This document shows, in pieces, positions 15,807-24,113 of a DNA stretch of 64,000 nucleotides (within the stretch, counting starts at the first letter, position 1; each line of letters begins with the position of its first letter). The stretch lies in assembly GCF_002094975.1 (NCBI RefSeq), contig NZ_CP015283.1, positions 372,001-436,000 of the forward strand, given 5' to 3'. The notes under the pieces are model-generated. The model ran no database searches and was not told the DNA's origin. It saw only the letters and a program-made list of their open reading frames with translations. The position numbers and the translations under genes are program-made. This DNA comes from Streptococcus salivarius. Lineage in GTDB: Bacteria > Bacillota > Bacilli > Lactobacillales > Streptococcaceae.

Positions 15807-16465
15807 TTGATATATGGCGCTAAAAATTGCAAGAGTAACAACATTGAAACCGCAATACTATTGTTAATGATATGCGCCATGATACAGTACTCTAACTTTT
15901 GAAACTTACGATATGCTATCCCAAGGGCGAACCCCATACCTGCATATATAATCCAAACACCAATACTATTCGGCATATGAACAAGACCAAAAAGTAAACT
16001 ACTAACAATCAAGCCAACAATAGAATCGGGGGTAAAGACACGTCCCATGAGGAGCCCTCGAAAAACCAGCTCTTCCACAATCGGTGCCATAATTACCGTA
16101 AACGTTATGAGAAGGAAGGGATTCATATGGGCATTTTCTATGGCTGCCTGATTGGTGCTATTACTAACACCTTCCATCATCATGACCATAGAACCAATCC
16201 TAGTAACGATATAAATACCTAGGTAGGTCAAGCCAATCATCCCCCAGGCCTTCAGGGAAGAGAGTGCCTTAAAGCCTTCGAAAAGCCCAAGACGTTTTCC
16301 TAAGAAAAGAGCTCCTGCGCTCATGAGAAGCAAGACAAAAATTAAGAGACAGACTAACCTTGTATCTTTGACACCTAAATAGATGGTTGGAACTTGATCA
16401 ATAATTAGTATTAGGAAAGCTAGTAAAAAATAGAGAAAGCGTTTGAGAATTGACCCTTTGTTCAT
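15803..16465 (-). CDS. CPBP-family intramembrane metalloprotease
   Basis: This 220-residue membrane protein has about six to seven hydrophobic helices. The catalytic signature EELVFRGLLMGR is at about residue 136 and the second motif LVHMPNS near 172. The open frame extends to 16531, but ATG 16465 follows GAGGTGG. It is one of three CPBP genes in 7 kb; the other members flank an XRE-regulated cassette (17098) and the ytpR operon (11102). Substrate and role, possibly peptide immunity, are inferred only. Confidence 0.87.
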   Translation of the reverse strand: MNKGSILKRFLYFLLAFLILIIDQVPTIYLGVKDTRLVCLLIFVLLLMSAGALFLGKRLGLFEGFKALSSLKAWGMIGLTYLGIYIVTRIGSMVMMMEGVSNSTNQAAIENAHMNPFLLITFTVIMAPIVEELVFRGLLMGRVFTPDSIVGLIVSSLLFGLVHMPNSIGVWIIYAGMGFALGIAYRKFQKLEYCIMAHIINNSIAVSMLLLLQFLAPYIK

Positions 16466-16577
16466 GAGAAGCCACCTCTTTTCATCATTTATTTGTATCT
16501 TTGTTATAATACAATAAAACTTATTTGACAAGATAATAAGAGCACGAAAGGTGAATTTTTCATGATAATATGGGCTC

Positions 16578-17024
16578 TCACCCTATTTTAGATAGAATGA
16601 TACGAATAAGGGCAAATCCCAATACTAAGCCATAGAGCAAGACAGATAAGACTGCAACATAGGGCAACTGAATATTGACAAAGGCATATAGGGCGATTAA
16701 AGCAAAGATAAGCAAAAACTCTAGAATCAGAGTTGCAACTGCTGACGCCATTAAAATCTGTTTATTTCGCTCATCGTAAGCTGCAATATACATCCGATGA
16801 AGGCGTTTAGGATGGGTAAGTGTCGCAAAATAATAGATTGACAAGGCATAAACCCCAAGGGTAAGTCCCAAAACTAAGCCTAGAGCATAATCACTAAGAC
16901 TGTTAGAGCGAACAACAAACAATCCCAAAACACCCAAGCAAAAAAGAGAACATGCTACTCGTGTAATGTATTTCTTAAACTCATCCTCTGTTTTTCTCTT
17001 TCCTAATAACATTTTTATTAACAT
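16578..17024 (-). CDS. Four-helix membrane protein of an XRE cassette
   Basis: The 148-residue protein has four hydrophobic segments in two pairs separated by a cytosolic loop containing YDERNKQI. That loop motif is typical of small DUF2178/DUF3796-like membrane proteins found beside XRE regulators and CPBP proteases. It lies 74 bases downstream of the CPBP gene at 17098 on the same strand, so it probably belongs to that transcript. No specific function can be given. Confidence 0.65.
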   Translation of the reverse strand: MLIKMLLGKRKTEDEFKKYITRVACSLFCLGVLGLFVVRSNSLSDYALGLVLGLTLGVYALSIYYFATLTHPKRLHRMYIAAYDERNKQILMASAVATLILEFLLIFALIALYAFVNIQLPYVAVLSVLLYGLVLGFALIRIILSKIG

Positions 17025-17097
17025 ATCCTAATTCTCCCTTCATTATCCTTTAAAAGAGCAATATACATTTTTTCAATGATAACTTTAATCATTCACC

Positions 17098-17754
17098 TTA
17101 AACGAAAAGACTGAGTAGTACACTTATGCTATTGTTTAAGATATGAACACCCATACTGTACTCGATACGCTTAGTCTTATAATATGTTATCGCAAGACCA
17201 GCTGACATAACACCATAGATGACAATTGTCTGAAGCGTAAATGCTGAGTGACCAGCCATAAAGAGAAGACTGGAAATAACAAGACCCGTCTTAAAGTATT
17301 TTCCAAAGAGCACCTTGGCTAAGAGTCCCCTAAAAATGATTTCTTCCATAATCGGAATAATAAAACCGACGACTACTAGGTGAAGATAGAATGGTACGTG
17401 AATAAATATCTTATTTAAAGCATCTTGATTTTCCATAGTCGCATTGTGTGTTAACTGACCAATAAAATACCCTAGAAGATCACCTAGGAAAAAGATGACG
17501 AGATTAAGAGAAGCAATCGCAACGAGACGTCTCCAATTAATCTCTTTAAGCGATAAAAGTTTAAATCTATAAGCAATCACGATAAAAATAGTCAAACTCC
17601 CTAATGCCCAAATACCGTAACCTATTTGCTCCACAAGTGAAAACTTACCATCCTGAGTAAGTAGCGGGAAAGCACCTAATAGTGTTAAATCTAAGATTAG
17701 TAGAGTGAGCGCTAAAACAATAACACCAATTTTCTTCATGACTTGTTTAAACAT
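17098..17754 (-). CDS. CPBP-family intramembrane metalloprotease (XRE cassette)
   Basis: The 218-residue polytopic protein carries MEEIIFRGLLAK at about residue 145 and a second-motif histidine in AGHSAFTL (about 181), so both CPBP motifs are intact. It starts 12 bases after a small XRE regulator gene and is evidently co-transcribed with it. This pairing of a short XRE repressor with a CPBP protease resembles self-regulated immunity or stress cassettes. Confidence 0.85.
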   Translation of the reverse strand: MFKQVMKKIGVIVLALTLLILDLTLLGAFPLLTQDGKFSLVEQIGYGIWALGSLTIFIVIAYRFKLLSLKEINWRRLVAIASLNLVIFFLGDLLGYFIGQLTHNATMENQDALNKIFIHVPFYLHLVVVGFIIPIMEEIIFRGLLAKVLFGKYFKTGLVISSLLFMAGHSAFTLQTIVIYGVMSAGLAITYYKTKRIEYSMGVHILNNSISVLLSLFV

Positions 17755-17765
17755 ATCTTTTCTCC

Positions 17766-17963
17766 TTAATCTTCCTCAAAAATAAAGACTTCTTCAATAG
17801 TCTTTCCAAAATATCTAGCAATTTTAAAAGCTAGTTCCAACGACGCATTATAGCGACCTTTTTCGAGTGAAATGATGGTCTGTCTCGTGACTCCCATTTC
17901 ATCTGCTAACTCTGCCTGACTAATCTTATTAGCCTTGCGAAGTTCCTGAATTTTTGTTTCCAT
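17766..17963 (-). CDS. Short XRE-family transcriptional regulator
   Basis: The 65-residue protein is little more than a helix-turn-helix domain: ISQAELADEMGVTRQTIISLE covers helices 2-3 (split, about residues 14-34). The acidic tail IEEVFIFEED is typical of the YozG/Cro-like subgroup. ATG 17963 is chosen over an upstream TTG because GAGG precedes it. It heads the operon with a CPBP gene and faces a promoter region packed with inverted TTTACA/TGTAAA repeats, which suggests autorepression. Confidence 0.88.
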   Translation of the reverse strand: METKIQELRKANKISQAELADEMGVTRQTIISLEKGRYNASLELAFKIARYFGKTIEEVFIFEED

Positions 17964-18028
17964 GTGGTACCTCAACCTTATCGTTTATTTTCAAATAGTT
18001 AAACTCCTTACTTTTCTTTGTTAAGTTA

Positions 18029-18094
18029 ACTTTACATTTATAGTATAGTCTACTTTACATATTTTGTAAAGTCTTTTTTACATTTTTTGTAAAG
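18029..18094 (-). promoter_or_regulatory. Promoter and operator repeats of the XRE cassette
   Basis: Two inverted repeats, CTTTACA-N5-TGTAAAG (18053-18071) and TTTACA-N5-TGTAAAG (about 18076-18094), plus a half site near 18030, surround a promoter with -35 TTTACA (18065-18070), 17-base spacer and -10 TATACT (18042-18047). The first repeat covers the -35, as expected for repression by the XRE protein. Confidence 0.65.
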
Positions 18095-18213
18095 TTTTCT
18101 TTACTTATTGAATTACACATATATAGACATCGACAAATGATGCTTTCAGAGCATTCAAAAAAGCTAGCCAATCACTCGGCCAACTTTTCTGGTCTTATCA
18201 AATTTTTGATAAC

Positions 18214-19407
18214 TTATTTAGTTTTAAGGCGCTCAACATCACGCGCAATCACCAACTCTTCATCTGTTGGAATAACAAATACTTTAACAGCTGACTCTGC
18301 TGTTGTAATGTCGCCTACATGTCCAAAGACATTCTTTTCAGGATCCACTTCAATACCAAACCAAGTGAGACCATCCAAGACTGAAGCACGAACTTCTGCA
18401 GAGTTTTCACCAATACCTGCTGTAAAGACGATAGCATCCGCTCCGTTCAACACACCGAAGTATTGAGCAATGTATTTACGCAAACGATCCACATAAAGAT
18501 TATAGGCTAACACACATTTTTCATCGCCAGCATTCTTACCAGCAATGATATCACGCATATCACTTGATTTTTCAGAAATACCAAGAAGACCTGATTCCTT
18601 ATTAAAGACGTGACGGATACGCTCAGCATCTGCCATTTCAGGCTCACGGTCGATAACAAATGGAATAATCGCAGGGTCAAGATCCCCAGTACGTGTTCCC
18701 ATCATAACGCCACCAAGTGGTGTCAACCCCATTGACGTGTCTACTGATTTACCACCATCAACGGCAGTAATTGAAACACCATTTCCCACATGGGCTGTGA
18801 TAATCTTAGTTTCTTCAATTGGCTTACCTAACAACTTAGCTGCTTCTTGAGAAACATATTGGTGGCTAGTTCCGTGTGCTCCATACTTACGGACTTGGTA
18901 GTCTGTATAGTAACGATTAGGCACTGGATAACGGTAGGCCACTTCCGGCATAGACGTATGGAAGGCTGTATCAAAAACAGCAACACTCGTAATATCTGGG
19001 AGGAGCTCCTTAAAGGCCCGAATCCCTGAAGCTGCACCTGGATTGTGCAAAGGTGCTAAGGCTGACAATTCTTCAATCTTAGCCAAGGCATCTTCATCCA
19101 CCAAGCTTGATTCTTTGAAATATTCTCCACCAGCAACCACACGGTGACCAACACCTGTAATTTCATCATAACTCTTGATAATATCAAAACGAATCAAATC
19201 ATCAAGCAAGATTTTTACTGCCTGAACATGGTCAGCAATATCTAGGGTTTGCGATTCTGAACGGTCATCAAATTTTACTGTTGAAACAGAATCTTTCAAG
19301 CCGATACGTTCAATCAAACCCTTAGCAAGAACAACTTCATCTGGCATCTCATATAGTTGCCATTTCAAGCTTGAGCTTCCTGCATTAATTGCTATTGTTT
19401 TTGTCAT
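18214..19407 (-). CDS. ackA: Acetate kinase
   Basis: AckA makes ATP from acetyl phosphate, releasing acetate in mixed-acid metabolism. The 397-residue protein has the ASKHA-fold signatures: [10 protein letters not shown] (residues 6-15), the catalytic Asp/Arg region [11 protein letters not shown] (about 145), [11 protein letters not shown] (about 206) and FTAGIGENS (about 325). It is monocistronic after the comG-linked methyltransferase. A cre-like site precedes it, in line with CcpA control of ackA in Gram-positives. Confidence 0.97.
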   Translation of the reverse strand: MTKTIAINAGSSSLKWQLYEMPDEVVLAKGLIERIGLKDSVSTVKFDDRSESQTLDIADHVQAVKILLDDLIRFDIIKSYDEITGVGHRVVAGGEYFKESSLVDEDALAKIEELSALAPLHNPGAASGIRAFKELLPDITSVAVFDTAFHTSMPEVAYRYPVPNRYYTDYQVRKYGAHGTSHQYVSQEAAKLLGKPIEETKIITAHVGNGVSITAVDGGKSVDTSMGLTPLGGVMMGTRTGDLDPAIIPFVIDREPEMADAERIRHVFNKESGLLGISEKSSDMRDIIAGKNAGDEKCVLAYNLYVDRLRKYIAQYFGVLNGADAIVFTAGIGENSAEVRASVLDGLTWFGIEVDPEKNVFGHVGDITTAESAVKVFVIPTDEELVIARDVERLKTK

Positions 19408-19419
19408 AAGCCACCTCTT

Positions 19420-19434
19420 TGTAAAACGCTTTCA
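19420..19434. promoter_or_regulatory. Putative cre (CcpA) site of ackA
   Basis: TGTAAAACGCTTTCA lies 13 bases before the ackA start, just below a TATATT -10-like element. The right half matches the cre consensus, but the left half has one extra base, so the match is imperfect. Confidence 0.45.
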
Positions 19435-19463
19435 ATAATATAGTCCTATTCTAACATGTTTTG

Positions 19464-20420
19464 CTAGAAAATGGAATTATCTGATTTCCATTTTTGGAAA
19501 TTATCTGTGAAATCCTTGAGGATCTCTGGGTTTTGCAAATCGCTAAGTGGATAAACGAAGGTCTCTGGAGCATTTTCAGTTTGTTTTTTAAGCACGAAGA
19601 TAGACTTCATGTTATGTTTATTGCCAAAAGCTGCTTCTGGAAGAGTGATAACGGCAATAATATCAGCATATCCTGATAGCCATTTCTTAAGCAAGTCACT
19701 TTGTGGGCTTGTCAAAAGATTAGTTGGTGCCAAAAGAATAGCAATACCATCTTTCTTCAGGTACTTGAGTGATTGCTCCATGAGAAGGTGATGGGCATAG
19801 GTGTGTTCACCAGTTGCTGCAACCTTGAAACGACTCGCAATCTCATCATTTGGGTAATATCCAACAGGTAGGTCACTGATAATAACATCACTCTCTTTGA
19901 GAATGTGTGGTCGAACAGCATCTTCTTGGATGTAAACTGCACTTGAATTCACCACATCAGCAATACTAGCTGACAAATCGATAAGGAGATCGTCAACTTC
20001 CATTCCCATATAATTAAGGGTTTTCTGACTATTATTTAGAAGGGTTTCAGCTAAGTTTCCTGTCCCTGAACCAATCTCTAAAATATCTAATTGGTCGTCC
20101 TTGGTCAAACCTTCGAGTAGGTAAAGAATGATAAATCCAATAGCATCTGGTGTAAATTGGTGATTGGCTTGTAAAGCTTCCAATTGCCCTAGTTTGATAA
20201 ACAAGAACTGAAAAGCACGACGCCACTCCTCTTTACTTAGATCAAGAGCACGTAATTTCTCGTTGTTTTTGATGATGACTTCATTAGCTACCTCAGCCCC
20301 CAAATAATAGGAATTTTGCTCAATAAGTGCATCGTAAGCATGGGTTCCAAGATCATTTTCAATGGTTTGGACATTTTCTAACAACAGCTCAAAAGCTGTC
20401 TCAATTGCTTCAAAATTCAT
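19464..20420 (-). CDS. Class I SAM-dependent methyltransferase (YtxK-like)
   Basis: The 318-residue protein has a SAM-binding motif EIGSGTGNLAETLL (about residue 118) and a DLPVGYYP motif (about 180) in the position of the N-6 adenine NPPY motif. It resembles N-6 DNA methylase-like proteins that sit between comGG and ackA in many streptococci. There is no specificity or nuclease gene nearby, so it is an orphan. The target is unknown. It lies 44 bases after comGG, so late competence transcription may reach it. Confidence 0.85.
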   Translation of the reverse strand: MNFEAIETAFELLLENVQTIENDLGTHAYDALIEQNSYYLGAEVANEVIIKNNEKLRALDLSKEEWRRAFQFLFIKLGQLEALQANHQFTPDAIGFIILYLLEGLTKDDQLDILEIGSGTGNLAETLLNNSQKTLNYMGMEVDDLLIDLSASIADVVNSSAVYIQEDAVRPHILKESDVIISDLPVGYYPNDEIASRFKVAATGEHTYAHHLLMEQSLKYLKKDGIAILLAPTNLLTSPQSDLLKKWLSGYADIIAVITLPEAAFGNKHNMKSIFVLKKQTENAPETFVYPLSDLQNPEILKDFTDNFQKWKSDNSIF

Positions 20421-20464
20421 GATTTCCTCCGTCCTTCTATCATATCAAAAAGGGAAGAGAATTT

Positions 20465-20788
20465 CTATTTCTTCTCCTGCTTCTTCACATAACGATAGGT
20501 CTTGATTTGGCCTTTACTGGCAACTCTAACAATCACTTGTTTATCCTTAACCTCGTAGGTCGTAGTTCCCTGAGAAAAACTAAAAGCACCAGCTTCCTTG
20601 TCCGCCAAGTCCATGGTTATTTCTGCCATGAGACGACTTTGACTGGAAGTCATTTGCGCTTGGTTTTGTCTAGAGCTAGCAACCACCCGCTCCAGATAAA
20701 CATGAAGAAGAAGTGTGAAAATGCCAGCCATAAAAAGAGCGTAGAGGAGAACGCCTCCCCTAACCTGTTTTTTCAAAAGCATAAACAA
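20465..20788 (-). CDS. comGG: Competence pilus accessory protein ComGG
   Basis: ComGG is the last, least conserved gene of the comG operon and is needed to assemble the type IV competence pilus. The 107-residue product has one N-terminal membrane segment (about residues 11-28) preceded by KKQVRGG and lacks the Glu5-type prepilin site of the others, as is usual. It overlaps comGF by 29 bases; an alternative ATG is at 20782. Identity rests mainly on position. Confidence 0.85.
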   Translation of the reverse strand: MFMLLKKQVRGGVLLYALFMAGIFTLLLHVYLERVVASSRQNQAQMTSSQSRLMAEITMDLADKEAGAFSFSQGTTTYEVKDKQVIVRVASKGQIKTYRYVKKQEKK

Positions 20789-21197
20789 AACTCCTTTGTA
20801 GCCCGTTTTTTAGAGTCACTTGGATGGTGACTATCTGGTTATTTTGACTAATCGTACTAGATTTTACATTGAAAAGCATTGGTTGGTAGCCTCGACCGTC
20901 AGCATTTGTTTTTCGAAAATCAGTCGCACTTGAGAGTCCAAAAGCCAGGTCTTGATTATCTTGCTTGACATAGAGTTTGTTCCCCTCTACCTTTACCAAC
21001 TGACAACCTTCTAATTCTGCCTCCATTTGTTGGACAAATAGAAGCCAGTCTTGGTTTTCTTGTTGCTTGACCTGCTTAACATTGCTCACCAATACTGTAG
21101 TCAGACCTTGATAAACTTGGACTGAACCAGCAATCACCAACAAGGCCACTAGACATTCCAAGAGGGTAAAGGCGCGAACCTTACTATTTAGAGACAT
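20760..21197 (-). CDS. comGF: Competence type IV pilus minor pilin ComGF
   Basis: The 145-residue protein starts MSLNSKVRAFTLLECLVALLV, giving a class-3 prepilin site (A before FTLLE, with Glu at +5) and a hydrophobic helix. ComGF is a minor pilin of the DNA-uptake pilus. The open frame extends 8 codons upstream, but ATG 21197 gives the usual short basic leader. It overlaps comGE by 14 bases and comGG by 29. Confidence 0.88.
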   Translation of the reverse strand: MSLNSKVRAFTLLECLVALLVIAGSVQVYQGLTTVLVSNVKQVKQQENQDWLLFVQQMEAELEGCQLVKVEGNKLYVKQDNQDLAFGLSSATDFRKTNADGRGYQPMLFNVKSSTISQNNQIVTIQVTLKNGLQRSFVYAFEKTG

Positions 21198-21492
21198 GAA
21201 TAATCTCCTTTCCCGATTCATAAACCGCGATACCTTGCTTGCTACGTTTTACTGTCACTGTGATACCATTTAAGGTCAACTGATCCTGTTTGGTCTGAAC
21301 AGCCATGGTTGCCACACTCAAGACCTCTTGTTGATGGAGATTCTCAGCCATTAGTCTACGATTGGTATTGATCTGATTCAAGATAAGACCACTGACAAGT
21401 ACTAAGACAGCCATTGCTACCAAGCTTTCGATAAGAATATAGCCTCTAAGAGACCGTCTTTTTATATTTACCGCTGCCCATGTTAAGCTGAT
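21184..21492 (-). CDS. comGE: Competence type IV pilus minor pilin ComGE, unusual start
   Basis: The frame encodes a basic leader (NIKRRSLRG), a prepilin cleavage motif GYILIESLVAMAVL and a short soluble tail, as expected of ComGE. No ATG, GTG or TTG exists upstream of that motif: the first is a TTG at 21423, already past the cleavage site. The frame closes with TGA at 21496-21498. ATC at 21490-21492 follows GGAGG by 9 bases and ATA lies at 21463-21465, so non-canonical initiation is likely. The given start is a proposal. Confidence 0.75.
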   Translation of the reverse strand: MSLTWAAVNIKRRSLRGYILIESLVAMAVLVLVSGLILNQINTNRRLMAENLHQQEVLSVATMAVQTKQDQLTLNGITVTVKRSKQGIAVYESGKEIIHVSK

Positions 21493-21883
21493 AGGTCACC
21501 ACCTCCTTATCACTTGAAAAACGAATCTTTGTGAGGCTAGAGTTGCCTCCTTTGGCATCAAACACTAGCGTCTGCCCCTTATCCAGATGTATATTTTTAG
21601 GAATCACCAGACTGGATTTTCCGTTACTGATTTTATCCTTGGACAACTGCAATTCAACATTGGACCCTTCCGCCGCTGCCAAGCGCTGACTATCTCGGTA
21701 TAGGTACTCAAAGCGCAGATAAAAAAGATTAGTCTCAACCTGCTGAAAAATACCTGTGACTGAGCCTGATAAACTCAGAGTGAGAAAGGCAACCACTGCT
21801 AGAGTCACCAGACTCTCCAACAAGGTAAAGGCTCTAATTGGCCACTGAGCGGCTTTCGCCACCATGTTTCGCATAATAATCAT
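21446..21883 (-). CDS. comGD: Competence type IV pilus minor pilin ComGD
   Basis: The product has a basic leader, the cleavage motif RAFTLLESLVTLAVVAFL and a soluble domain of about 110 residues. ComGD is a minor pilin needed for the DNA-uptake pilus. Several starts are possible; ATG 21883 is taken because the only earlier one is a TTG at 21928. It overlaps the end of comGC by 50 bases. The C-terminal sequence also contains the GGAGG that probably serves comGE. Confidence 0.85.
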   Translation of the reverse strand: MIIMRNMVAKAAQWPIRAFTLLESLVTLAVVAFLTLSLSGSVTGIFQQVETNLFYLRFEYLYRDSQRLAAAEGSNVELQLSKDKISNGKSSLVIPKNIHLDKGQTLVFDAKGGNSSLTKIRFSSDKEVVTYQLNMGSGKYKKTVS

Positions 21884-22160
21884 TGTATGAATCTGCCTGT
21901 TTTTGCGTGATTTGACCTTCTGAAACAAGAGCAGCTAAGCTAGCTGTCTTATTATTCTTCATTTCATAAAGTTCTGCTTGAGAATCCACGACCTTGACCA
22001 CAGCCGCATTTCCAGTCTCTTTAACAGAATCCTTCTGCTTGCTCAAGTTAGGTACAAAGAGCAAAAGGAGAATACTGATAATGAGAAGCACGACCAGCAT
22101 TTCAATCAGTGTAAAAGCTCGTAGTTTAACGGCATTCAATTTTTTCAACATCATTTTCAT
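21834..22160 (-). CDS. comGC: Competence type IV major pilin ComGC
   Basis: ComGC is the main subunit of the streptococcal transformation pilus. The 108-residue prepilin has a basic leader then RAFTLIEMLVVLLIISILLLLF, with the peptidase site before Phe and the conserved Glu+5, followed by a short soluble domain. GAAGGA precedes the ATG, which overlaps the comGB stop (ATGA). Length and motif are typical of the family. Confidence 0.95.
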   Translation of the reverse strand: MKMMLKKLNAVKLRAFTLIEMLVVLLIISILLLLFVPNLSKQKDSVKETGNAAVVKVVDSQAELYEMKNNKTASLAALVSEGQITQKQADSYNDYYAKHGGESRSVAN

Positions 22161-23263
22161 GACATCATTCCTTCCATATTTTGATACATTGGTAATAGCA
22201 TGGCTGCATAGATCATTACAATCACGACAGCAACAATAACAAAAATGAGGGGTTGCACAAAGGTTGTTGCCTTATTAAGACGGTTGAAGAAAGTCTGCCA
22301 AACCTCTTCAGCATAGACTTCTAACTCATAGCCCAACCTAGCATTAGCCTCTCCATAAGCAATAATTAAGGATAGTTCCTTAGTGAAGAAAGGGTGACTA
22401 GCAATACGGTCAGGAAAACTCTGTCCTAGCATCAAGGCTTCTTCTAAATCAGCCCCCAGCTCACGAAAGAGCTTTGATTTTTGCTCTTTCATTAGGGCAA
22501 CTAAGTCTAGCAAGTCAATACCTTGCCCTAAGAGATTTCCCCATTCCCTAGCATAATAGGCGGTCATATATAGCCTGACAGTTTGGCCTATAAAAGGGAT
22601 TTTTGCCATTCGTCGATAAAAGACAAGGGCTGACTGGCGTTTCACCCATAGATAGAGAATTAAGCTTAATACAAGCAGTCCGCACAAAATCACAAAAAAG
22701 AGCTGGGGAAAAATTTGAACCAACTGTACAGCCCAATTCTCCTTACCATCCCCCTCTAACAGTTGAGGCAGAAGATAATTTTTGAGCCCCAACATAATCA
22801 GAATCAGGAAACCCAGAAGTAGAATAGGGTAGGTCGCTACCTCCATGAGTTTCTTACGAACCTTGGTCATACGAAGCATGTAGGTTTCAATCTTAGTTAA
22901 ACTCCCTAGAAGATTACCGTGCTTATCAGCAAGGGCAATCTGAGTAACAATATTGTCCGAAAAGCCCACTGACGCAAACATCTGGTCCAACCTGTCACCT
23001 CGCATTAAACTCGCTTTCATAAGAGACAAGGACGATTCTTTCAACAAGTGACTTCGCTCCAAAAAGGCTACGATTTCAGTCAAGGTAAACCCTGCCTTTA
23101 AAAGTTGTTTGAAAAGCTGGATAACCTTGAGTTGCTGATTAATCTTTAATTTTTTCCCCTTGGATATCCCCTTCAGTGAGATATCCTTGTTTAACCAAGC
23201 CTTCCAACTGCTGGTTCCAACTGGTTGACGAATGACTTTGGAAATTTTCACTGGCAAAATCAA
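22157..23263 (-). CDS. comGB: Competence type IV pilus assembly platform protein ComGB
   Basis: ComGB is the GspF-like inner-membrane platform on which the pilus is built. Two GspF domains are visible: one around residues 60-160 ending in TYPILLLGFLILIMLG, and a second around 225-345 ending in a hydrophobic IVAVVIVMIYAAMLL. No ATG exists near the N-terminus; TTG 23263 follows GAGGAGG by 5 bases, with TTG 23257 and GTG 23251 as alternatives. This makes the gene overlap comGA by about 120 bases. Confidence 0.9.
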   Translation of the reverse strand: MILPVKISKVIRQPVGTSSWKAWLNKDISLKGISKGKKLKINQQLKVIQLFKQLLKAGFTLTEIVAFLERSHLLKESSLSLMKASLMRGDRLDQMFASVGFSDNIVTQIALADKHGNLLGSLTKIETYMLRMTKVRKKLMEVATYPILLLGFLILIMLGLKNYLLPQLLEGDGKENWAVQLVQIFPQLFFVILCGLLVLSLILYLWVKRQSALVFYRRMAKIPFIGQTVRLYMTAYYAREWGNLLGQGIDLLDLVALMKEQKSKLFRELGADLEEALMLGQSFPDRIASHPFFTKELSLIIAYGEANARLGYELEVYAEEVWQTFFNRLNKATTFVQPLIFVIVAVVIVMIYAAMLLPMYQNMEGMMS

Positions 23264-24080
23264 TCACACCTCCTCCCTTAATCAGACGCATGTAGGCAAT
23301 CCCTTGAAGGGCATTATCCAACTCAGACTTATCTACACCAAGGTCCAGAAGACGCTCATAAACACCTGCCACACTCTTTGCGTGAATAGTTGAAAGAACA
23401 GTCACTCCCGTCAGACTAGCTCTAATAACCGCTCGAGCAGTCTCCTTATCTCGAATTTCTCCAATAATCAAAACATCCGGGCGGTGACGCAGTGATAGCT
23501 TAATCAAATTATCATAGGTCATGTCAATTGCTTGATTCACCTGAAGTTGCAAAACATTATCCTGTTTAATTTCCACAGGATCCTCAATCGAAATCACCTG
23601 CTGCCCCTTAAAACGCTCCTGAACCAACTCATGCATAAGCGTAGTCTTTCCAGAACCAACGGGACCTGCAAAGAGATATAATCCACGATAATCCAAAGCA
23701 TCCATAATAGGCTGGATTCCTTGATTCCAGTACACTAATTCTCGACGTTCGGAATGTAGAACACGAATAACTAAACTTTCTAAGCCACGATAATCCCCAA
23801 CGGTAGACAAACGCAGAGAAACTCTTTGACCATCACCACAATCATAGTCACAGGAACCTAGTTGACTCCTACGCTTCTCACCCACCATCATTCCCGCTAC
23901 AAATTTAAAGTGACCAATAAGACTAGCCATGAAATCAGGCCGATATACATCAATTAATCTCCTCTCCTGGCCAACTCGCATATAGAGCTCGTAATTATCC
24001 TGACGTGGAATGACATAGATGTCTTGAGCCCCACAACTATCAGCATTTTTGATCATTTCCTTAGCAAATTCTGTTACCAT
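23139..24080 (-). CDS. comGA: Competence type IV pilus assembly ATPase ComGA
   Basis: ComGA is the hexameric GspE-type ATPase that powers pilus assembly. The 313-residue protein shows Walker A GPVGSGKTTLMHEL (about residue 139), the Asp box ISIEDPVE (about 161), Walker B VLIIGEIRDKETA (about 205) and the His box STIHAKS (about 233). It lacks the long N-terminal domain of GspE, as streptococcal ComGA does. AGGAGGT precedes the ATG and a perfect SigX box lies 20 bases upstream. It is the first of seven overlapping comG genes. Confidence 0.96.
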   Translation of the reverse strand: MVTEFAKEMIKNADSCGAQDIYVIPRQDNYELYMRVGQERRLIDVYRPDFMASLIGHFKFVAGMMVGEKRRSQLGSCDYDCGDGQRVSLRLSTVGDYRGLESLVIRVLHSERRELVYWNQGIQPIMDALDYRGLYLFAGPVGSGKTTLMHELVQERFKGQQVISIEDPVEIKQDNVLQLQVNQAIDMTYDNLIKLSLRHRPDVLIIGEIRDKETARAVIRASLTGVTVLSTIHAKSVAGVYERLLDLGVDKSELDNALQGIAYMRLIKGGGVIDFASENFQSHSSTSWNQQLEGLVKQGYLTEGDIQGEKIKD

Positions 24081-24099
24081 AAGGACCTCCTCATAGACC

Positions 24100-24107
24100 T
24101 ATTCGTA
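24100..24107 (-). promoter_or_regulatory. SigX (CIN/com) box of the comG operon
   Basis: The minus strand reads TACGAATA 20 bases before comGA, the same spacing as at ssbB. It lies only about 20 bases from the duplicated target repeat of the IS1182 element, which did not disturb it. Confidence 0.9.
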
Positions 24108-24113
24108 AAAAGT

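Noticed and set aside
16601..16608. TACGAATA on the plus strand
   Set aside because: It lies within the 3' coding part of the membrane protein gene at 16578-17024 and faces no plus-strand gene.
18195..18212. TTATCAAA palindrome directly after ackA
   Set aside because: It resembles a terminator stem, but it is AT-only with almost no loop and has no T run on the minus strand.
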